A DNA stretch of 64,000 nt from Paracerasibacillus soli (GTDB taxonomy: Bacteria; Bacillota; Bacilli; Bacillales; Amphibacillaceae), in assembly GCF_034006335.1 (NCBI RefSeq), contig NZ_JAWDIQ010000002.1. The stretch is one strand, 5' to 3'. The notes beneath the pieces are model-generated. The model was given only the letters and a program-made list of their open reading frames with translations, did no database searches and was not told where the DNA came from. Shown here piece by piece: positions 62,257-64,000 of the stretch. Positions within the stretch are counted from its first letter, which is position 1. Each line of letters opens with the position of its first letter. The translations under genes and the position numbers were made by a program.

Positions 62257-63636
62257 ATGCAAATGAATAAACGTGGTATATCGATTGAAGAAAGGGTCCA
62301 ACATTACACAGAATCTGTTTTTCAAAAGATAATAAGTAGAGATCCCTATGAAAAGGAATTTCACCAAGCTGTACGTGATTTAATCATTTCTATCAAACCA
62401 GTTCTTGTTAAAAATCCTACATACGTTGATTTAAATATTTTGGGTCGCATTGTAGAACCTGAACGTCTCATTACATTTCGGGTACCATGGGTAGATGATC
62501 ATGGTAAGGTTCATGTCAATCGTGGCTTTCGTGTTCAATTTAATAGTGCACTAGGTCCATATAAAGGAGGACTGCGTTTTCACCCGTCTGTGAATGCTAG
62601 TATTATTAAATTTTTAGGTTTTGAACAGATTTTTAAAAATGCACTAACCGGGCAGCCTATTGGTGGTGGAAAAGGTGGCTCCGACTTTGACCCAAAGGGA
62701 AAATCCGATGCGGAGATTATGCGTTTTTGCCAAAGTTTTATGAATGAATTAGTGAATTATATCGGACCTGATGTTGATGTTCCTGCTGGCGATATTGGCG
62801 TTGGTGCAAAGGAAATTGGTTATTTATTCGGCCAATATAAAATGCTTCGTGGTAAATATGAAGCTGGAGTATTAACAGGTAAAGGGCTTCATTATGGTGG
62901 TAGTATCGGACGTAAAGAAGCAACTGGATACGGCACTATTTATTTTGTAAATGAAATGTTAAAGGAAATGAATGATTCCATCAAAGATAAAACTGTCATT
63001 GTTTCCGGTTCTGGGAATGTGTCCATTTATGCGATGGAAAAAGCTACACAATTAGGTGCTCACGTGATTGCTTGCAGTGACTCCAATGGCTATATATACG
63101 ATGAGAATGGTATCAATTTAGATACAGTAAAACGAATAAAAGAAGTAGAAAAGGGAAGAATTAGTGATTACACAAAATTCCATCCTGAAGCAGAATATAC
63201 AGATGGGTGCGCTGGTATATGGTCACTTCCTTGTGACATTGCCCTTCCATGTGCAACCCAAAATGAACTTGACGAAAAGTCTGCCAATCAACTCGTTAAA
63301 AATGGTGTATCTATTGTTGCTGAAGGTGCTAATATGCCATCTACCCCTGATGCAATCGATGTCTTCCTATATAACAACATCCAATTCGGCCCTGCAAAGG
63401 CTGTGAATGCTGGTGGCGTAGCTGTCTCCGCATTGGAAATGGGACAAAATAGTTCGCGGATTGCTTGGAGTTTTGAACAAGTAGATGCAAAACTACATGA
63501 AATAATGGAAAATATTTATCAAAGTTGCGTGCAAGCTGCAAAAGAGTATAATCGACCAGGCAACCTTATCGTGGGTGCAAATATTGCTGGCTTTTTGATG
63601 GTCGCGGATACAATGGTGGATTTAGGAGTTATTTAA
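62257..63636 (+). CDS. gdhA: NADP-specific glutamate dehydrogenase
   Basis: The enzyme makes glutamate from 2-oxoglutarate and ammonium with NADPH. ATG 62257 lies eight bases after AAGGAGTG. The frame is intact at 459 residues, the size of hexameric NADP-type enzymes. Motifs: KGGLRFHPSVN, FEQIFKNALTG, GGGKGGSDFDPKGKSDAEI, DVPAGDIGVGAKEIGYLFGQYK, and the nucleotide site VSGSGNVSIYAMEKA. Coenzyme type is inferred from the overall GdhA match. It is monocistronic with its own terminator. Confidence 0.95.
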   Translation: MQMNKRGISIEERVQHYTESVFQKIISRDPYEKEFHQAVRDLIISIKPVLVKNPTYVDLNILGRIVEPERLITFRVPWVDDHGKVHVNRGFRVQFNSALGPYKGGLRFHPSVNASIIKFLGFEQIFKNALTGQPIGGGKGGSDFDPKGKSDAEIMRFCQSFMNELVNYIGPDVDVPAGDIGVGAKEIGYLFGQYKMLRGKYEAGVLTGKGLHYGGSIGRKEATGYGTIYFVNEMLKEMNDSIKDKTVIVSGSGNVSIYAMEKATQLGAHVIACSDSNGYIYDENGINLDTVKRIKEVEKGRISDYTKFHPEAEYTDGCAGIWSLPCDIALPCATQNELDEKSANQLVKNGVSIVAEGANMPSTPDAIDVFLYNNIQFGPAKAVNAGGVAVSALEMGQNSSRIAWSFEQVDAKLHEIMENIYQSCVQAAKEYNRPGNLIVGANIAGFLMVADTMVDLGVI

Positions 63637-63650
63637 TTAGTTTAAATAAA

Positions 63651-63678
63651 GGGGCGGAAAATCCGCTCTTTTTTCATA
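63651..63678 (+). terminator. Terminator of gdhA
   Basis: GGGCGGA AA ATCCGCTC followed by TTTTTTC, 15 bases past the gdhA stop. Confidence 0.82.
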
Positions 63679-63793
63679 AATTCATTCCCGTATCTCATCA
63701 CTTTTCATCTTGCATTTGCAAATATAGCAGCATGACTTTTTGCTATATATTTGCATGTCTTTATACAATAAATGGAAAGGGGTGAATAGTACT

Positions 63794-64000
63794 GTGCGTG
63801 ATGTTGTCAATGAAATTAAACATGCAAATCATCTTGTTATATTTACTGGTGCCGGTATGTCAACAGAAAGTGGACTACCTGATTTTCGTTCTGAAAATCG
63901 AGGCTTATGGGAGAAATTCAATCCAGATGAACTTGCAAACGTACAAGCATTAGAAAACAACCGTGAGGAGTTCGTTAACTTTTATCGTTATCGCCTACAA
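63794..64000 (+). CDS. Sir2-family NAD-dependent protein deacylase (N-terminal part, cut by window end)
   Basis: GTG 63794 lies about eight bases from GGAAAGGGGTGA; an in-frame GTG at 63782 would be too close to it. The first 69 residues contain GAGMSTESGLPDFRS, the NAD-binding signature of sirtuins, and GLWEKFNPDELANVQA. This is enough to name the family. In Bacillaceae such proteins (SrtN) remove acetyl groups from lysines, for instance of acetyl-CoA synthetase. The zinc and catalytic His regions are outside the window. Confidence 0.9.
   Translation, partial: MRDVVNEIKHANHLVIFTGAGMSTESGLPDFRSENRGLWEKFNPDELANVQALENNREEFVNFYRYRLQ

Overview
This is a chromosomal stretch from a low-GC Gram-positive bacterium of the Bacillaceae, probably a moderately halophilic or alkaliphilic genus such as Oceanobacillus or Virgibacillus. 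The evidence is the AT-rich base composition, strong AGGAGG-type ribosome sites, TTG/GTG starts, lipoproteins with Bacillus-type lipoboxes, CcpA-type and CodY-type operator matches, and families such as LysM-3D wall proteins, a YhaQ/YhaP-like exporter and an NhaP-like antiporter. The genus is an inference. No tRNA, rRNA or CRISPR was found.

The dominant property is a very high number of single-base frameshifts: about 44 in roughly 34 otherwise well-conserved genes, mostly one base lost from a short homopolymer. Both sides of each break still read as good family protein. This looks like sequencing or assembly error far more than gene decay. I therefore give each broken gene as one CDS over its full span and state where the frame changes. 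The exception is the amidase beside the ISL3 element (5520-6619), which also carries an in-frame stop and may be a real pseudogene.

Layout. 1-7.4 kb: recQ, a CPA1 antiporter, an ISL3 insertion sequence, a broken secreted amidase, a small membrane protein and a ribbon-helix-helix regulator. 7.5-7.9 kb: a 20-copy, 21-bp minisatellite. 8-10.2 kb: the kbl-tdh threonine-degradation operon with a near-perfect catabolite-response element. 10.7-11.5 kb: a LysM-3D wall protein. 11.7-26.2 kb: two paralogous oligopeptide ABC operons (order D-F-B-C-A) with three related binding proteins. 26.9-34.2 kb: an MFS exporter, then a third peptide transporter whose binding protein is divergent from its permease/ATPase operon. 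34.5-41.3 kb: a VOC protein, ridA with glycerate kinase, a DnaA-box-rich spacer, a MATE exporter, a multidomain regulator under a CodY-overlapped promoter, and a lipoprotein. 41.4-48.8 kb: a SWIM/SNF2 helicase, a divergent HPr-kinase paralogue, an MFS exporter, sodC and doxX. 49-56.9 kb: a membrane M23 peptidase, a two-gene ABC exporter, a BNR-type protein with a membrane partner, an SH3-amidase and a MerR-methyltransferase fusion. 57-64 kb: an ECF sigma/anti-sigma pair, aldehyde dehydrogenase, an unknown 427-residue protein, NADP-type glutamate dehydrogenase and the start of a sirtuin.

Together these genes describe a cell investing in peptide and amino-acid nutrition (three peptide importers, threonine degradation, glutamate dehydrogenase). 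Sequence matches to CodY and CcpA operators link several of them to nutrient control. The rest is mainly envelope maintenance and export. I saw no defence or mobile system other than the one insertion sequence. The least explained items are the minisatellite, the dispersed GGGGTCAGACCCC hairpins, the DnaA-box cluster, the HPr-kinase paralogue, the MerR-methyltransferase fusion and the anti-sigma factor with a duplicated sensor domain.
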